Origin: Cherax quadricarinatus
Taxonomy: Eukaryota; Arthropoda; Malacostraca; Decapoda; Parastacidae
NCBI RefSeq assembly: GCF_038502225.1
Contig: NC_091322.1
Location: 649,501 to 713,500 of the forward strand
DNA length: 64,000 nucleotides
Reading direction: 5' to 3'
Positions 60,856-64,000 of the stretch are shown here, in pieces; the first letter of the stretch is position 1; every line of letters begins with the position of its first letter. Made by a program: the position numbers and the translations under genes. Below the pieces are notes generated by a model. That model did no database searches and was not told the DNA's origin. It saw nothing but the letters and a program-made list of their open reading frames with translations.

Positions 60856-62054
60856 ATCCGGTAGCTATCAATACAAATTCTGGACATAACAGAACAGTAG
60901 AACTATGCAGGAATTGTCAGCAATCAGTCCCTCAAGGCCTGGGGTAGTGCAAGAGGCACCATGGTCAATGGAACATGAAGCAGAAGAAGGATCCTGGCGT
61001 TATATAGTAACAATCAGGGTGTGGCAAATGAGCATATTCACTGGTGGGAGGGATTCCCCGTGGAAGTAAGGTCCTTCCCAAAGAGATGGAGTTAGTTGTA
61101 GTAGTAGTTGTCGTAGTCATGAAGGTTATGTACGCCACCCACAATTAAGATTCATGATGTTGCAGTGTCGACATTGTATGCGAATAGTGGTAATACCGAC
61201 AAATGAGATTAAGAACACTAATGCCATGGTATCTTTATTGTAGACGTTCGCCATCCGGTGGCTTTATCATACGGATTCAGGACATAGCAGAGCAGTGGGA
61301 GCTATGCACAGAAGATGGGGGTAATCAGTCCCTCCAGCCTGAGTAAGTCTGAGAGGCACCATGTACGTGGAACCTTCAAGGCAGAGAAAGGATCCTGGCA
61401 AGCATATGGTACTCAGGTGTGGCGAACGGAGGCATATTACTGGTAAGGACCTGGGACTTCCCCCAGGTGGTAGATGGGTCCTTCCCAGAGATGGGTTAGT
61501 TGTGGTAACGTGTGTGGTGCCACTGACGCACGGCATACCTCAAGCAGCAAGGCCTCTGCAACTTCATCTCTTTGGAAGGACCTACTTCCACGACCATCCC
61601 TTCTCTCTGGTGCCTCGTCTTACACTGACGTACTATAAACGCCAGGACTGTTCTTCTTCAGAATCTCATTCTGGTGCTTATGTTCACTGTTGGAGGACAA
61701 TTTCTCTTCTGTACAGCTTACTGTCTTCAATATGTCACAAAATTGGATTGACGACTGAATCTAACAAGTATCCATATTGCCCAGATGTTACATGTGTCAA
61801 TCTCATTTTGTCGGTTATGTTATAACTACCATTCGTACAACTTAAAGTCCGAACACTGCAACATCATGGAATCTTAATTCTGAGGACATGTACGTAACGC
61901 ACGCGAACTACTACTACAACAACCCATCTCTTTGGGAAGGACCTACTTCGCTGGGGAAGTCACCACCGTGAATATGCCCTCGTCATTACACCTGATGTTA
62001 CTATATAAGCGCCAGATCCTTCTTCTGCTTCAGAATCTCACTGGTGCTCTTCGC

Positions 62055-62492
62055 ACCTACTCCTAGAACATTAAATGGTATAAAATAATTGACAGGTTGT
62101 TAGGGTGAGACATATGCGCAGGGTTAGGTTTGGATGCTGAAACGTTTCACCTACACGGTAGGCTCTGATCATAGGTAGAAAGTTGATGAGAAGAAGATGG
62201 CATTGAAGACGTGATAATCAGTCCATCACCCCTTAAAGTTTTGGTGTCAGGGTCCACTCCAGTCTGGAGAGCTCTTCTCCAGACTGAGGGACTGACCACC
62301 TCTTCTCCAGACTGAGGGACTGACCACCTCAAAACTTTAAGGGTGATGGACTGATTACATCGTCTTCAAGTATCTTCTGCTTCTATCAACTTTTCTGTAC
62401 TTGACTGAAGAAGCCTACTGTGTAGGCGAAACGTTTCAAAATAAAGATACCTAACTGTTGCATATGTGTCTTACCTAACAACCTACTCCTAG
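62055..62492. mobile_element. 414-bp palindromic hammerhead element, 12-bp target duplication
   Basis: ACCTACTCCTAG flanks the insert at 62055-62066 and 62481-62492. Inside, two inverted arms face each other, with a short duplicated phrase (TTCTCCAGACTGAGGGACTG) near the centre at about 62275-62325. The left arm's hammerhead is mutated; the right arm's is intact. The insert lies within an older ribozyme-bearing unit, so it is the younger of the two. Confidence 0.82.
62390..62446 (+). ncRNA. Hammerhead ribozyme, CUGAAGA core
   Basis: CUGAAGA at 62405-62411, extra A, stem II GCCUAC/GUAGGC with a UGU loop, GAAA from 62428, stem III AC/GU. Same subtype as in the 1006-bp element. Confidence 0.78.
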
Positions 62493-62552
62493 GTTGAGGG
62501 ACTGATTACCTCATCTTCTGTACATAGTTCTACTGTCTTCAAGTTATGTCCT

Positions 62553-62602
62553 AGAATTTGTATTGATAAAGCCACTGGATGGCGAAACGTCTACAATAAA
62601 GA
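62553..62602 (+). ncRNA. Hammerhead ribozyme, U3/A8 core form
   Basis: UUGAUAA at 62563-62569, extra A, stem II GCCA/UGGC closing CUGGA, GAAA at 62584-62587, minimal stem III AC/GU, cleavage triplet GUC with predicted cleavage after C62591. Stem I pairs UUGUA (62558-62562) perfectly with UACAA (62592-62596). This fixes the register and places U at position 3 and A at position 8. Confidence 0.8.
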
Positions 62603-62711
62603 TACCCAGATGTTGCACATGTGTCTTAATCTCATTTTGTCGGTATTGTATACGATTCGTACACAAATATGTTTTAGTGTTTGCTTACGTGTCTTTCTAA
62701 ACCATATCAAG

Positions 62712-63369
62712 AAGTGTAAGCAACAGAAGTCCAGACGTCATACTGCAGCTTTATACATCATTAGTAAGGCCTCACCTAGATTATGCAGCTCAATTCTGGT
62801 CTCCATATTACAGAATGGACATAAATTCGTTAGAAAACATTCAGTGTAGGATGACTAAATTAATACATAGCTTTAGAAATCTTCCTTATGAAGAAAGATT
62901 GAAGACTCTTAAATTACATTCACTTGTTAGACGAAGAATGAGGGGAGACCTGATCGAAGTGTATAAGTGGAAGATAGGTATTAATAAAGGGGATATTAAT
63001 AAGGTGTTGAGGATATCTCTCCAAGAGAGAACCCGCAGTAATGGATTTAAATTAGATAAGTTTAGATTTAGAAAGGACATAGGAAAGTATTGGTTTGGAA
63101 ATAGGGTAGTTGATGAGTGGAACAGTCTACCTAGTTGGGTTATTGAGGCTAGGACTTTGGGTAGTTTCAAATTTAGGTTGGATAAGTACATGAGTGGGAG
63201 GGGTTGGATTTGAGTGGGACTTGCACATCATAGCTTATTTCTTGGGTAGCATTGAAAATTGGGTTGGGCAAATGTTTTGTTAGTGGGATGAATTGTAAAG
63301 GACCTGCCTAGTATGGGTCAACAGGCCTACTGCAGTGTTCCTCCTTTCTTATGTTCTTATGTTCTTAAG
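62712..63369 (+). pseudogene. Outer CR1-like LINE, segment 4 (ORF2 C-terminus and 3' end)
   Basis: Resumes at CAGAAGTCCAGACGTCATACTG and encodes the C-terminal tail to the stop at 63211-63213 (YEERLKTLKLHSLVRRRMRG, FRFRKDIGKYWFGNRVVDEW, MSGRGWI). The 3' UTR (GCACATCATAGCTTATTTCTTGGG) ends in CTTATGTT repeats at about 63345-63369. It is nearly identical to the antisense copy, so the two are close relatives. Confidence 0.9.
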
Positions 63370-63429
63370 AACATAATTACTTACTTGACCACCCTTACAG
63401 CTTGTGTAAGTTTGTCTGTACCCTGTGTG

Positions 63430-63477
63430 TGTGTGTGTGGTGTGTGGTGTGTGTGTGTGTGCATGTGTGTGTGCATA

Positions 63478-63517
<40 letters not shown>
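63430..63517. repeat. (GT)n microsatellite
   Basis: An interrupted GT tract abutting the 3' end of a LINE fragment, as at 593-667. Confidence 0.95.
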
Positions 63518-64000
63518 CTCACCTATTTGTACTCACCTATTTGTGGTTGCAGGGGTCGAGTCACAGCTCCTGGCCCCGCCTCTTCGCTGATTGCTACTAG
63601 GTCCTCTCTCTCTCTGCCCCATGAGCTCCATCATACCTCGCCTTAAAACTATGTATGGTTCCCGCCTCCACTACGTCACTTTCTAGGCTATTCCACGGCC
63701 TGACTACTCTATGACTGAAGAAATACTTCCTAACATCCCTTTGATTCATCAGAGTCTTCAACTTCCAATTGTGACCTCTTGTGTCTGTGTCCCTTCTCTG
63801 GAACATCCCGTCTTTGTCCACCTTGTCTATTCCGCACAGTATTTTATATGTCGTTATCATGTCTCCCCTGACCCTCCTGTCCTCCAGTGTCGTCAGGCCG
63901 ATTTCCCTCAACCTTTCTTCGTAGGACAATCCCCGTAGCTCTGGGACTAGTCTTGTTGCAAACCTTTGCACTTTCTCTAATTTCTTGACGTGTTTGACTA
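63518..64000 (-). pseudogene. LINE RT C-terminal tail and 3' end, runs off the window
   Basis: The minus-strand frame 63971-63597 encodes QRFATRLVPELRGLSYEERL, RRVRGDMITTYKIL and KYFFSHRVVRPWNSL. The 3' terminal phrase TACTCACCTATTTGT is duplicated at 63517-63543. The family is the same as at 185-705. The coding part continues beyond base 64000, so whether the RT core is present cannot be seen. Confidence 0.8.

Larger units (their letters stand above)
60856..62711. mobile_element. Composite of decayed hammerhead-bearing Penelope-type units
   Basis: The left part (60856-61300) has a truncated hammerhead relic on the minus strand at its very edge (about 60854-60888) and a second, damaged one at 61238-61280 (AUGAUAA core, GAA instead of GAAA). 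About 61500-61850 is a diverged inverted relative. About 61860-62650 is a further unit ending in a well-formed U3/A8 hammerhead; a 414-bp palindromic element is nested inside it. No coding sequence was found. Confidence 0.65.

Noticed and set aside
62100..62180. Left-arm hammerhead of the 414-bp element as an active ribozyme
   Set aside because: Stem II partly survives, but the CUGANGA core is broken (reads through CAGAGCC on the minus strand), so I counted it only as a relic.

Overview
The window is repeat-dominated animal DNA. I found no complete cellular gene. Several non-LTR retrotransposon (LINE) lineages, a Penelope-like retroelement and very long minisatellites point to a large, repeat-rich arthropod genome. 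A decapod crustacean such as a crayfish is my best guess from general resemblance; no sequence search was run.

Layout. 1-9.7 kb: retroelement fragments and single-copy-looking DNA, with a 46-bp tandem repeat (0.75-1.5 kb), a 41-bp tandem repeat (4.77-5.24 kb) that was split by a LINE now decayed (5.2-8.0 kb), and a degenerate ~30-bp repeat (8.9-9.7 kb). 9.7-26.2 kb: one 34-bp satellite of about 485 units. 26.4-27.0 kb: a 32-bp repeat. 27.4-28.2 kb: a LINE endonuclease relic. 28.2-43.7 kb: a 35-bp satellite grading into 33-bp units. It carries two LINE insertions: a near-full-length element with an intact open reading frame of about 1180 codons (35.7-40.5 kb) and a 3' fragment (40.6-41.3 kb). 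43.9-44.3 kb: a CT microsatellite followed by one possible exon. 44.4-47.0 kb: no recognised feature. 47.0-49.3 kb: a 5'-truncated Penelope-like element (RT plus GIY-YIG). 49.5-63.4 kb: a nest of retroelements inside one another. A CR1-like LINE on the + strand (52.8-63.4 kb) is interrupted by a ribozyme-bearing insertion, by a 4.1-kb antisense LINE of the same family, and by a composite of ribozyme-bearing insertions. The window ends in another LINE fragment that matches its left end.

Most interesting content: at least ten copies or relics of a hammerhead self-cleaving ribozyme motif lie in Penelope-type terminal repeats. Four occur in insertions of 392, 414, 865 and 1006 bp that carry no long ORF, contain inverted units and are flanked by 12-14-bp target-site duplications. 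The motif comes in three core forms. In one of them the C3-G8 core pair is replaced by U3-A8, which would preserve the pair. All share one extra A after A9. A probable division of labour is that the Penelope protein mobilises the ORF-less, ribozyme-bearing units in trans. The LINEs encode their own endonuclease and reverse transcriptase, and the satellites are the substrate into which they insert.
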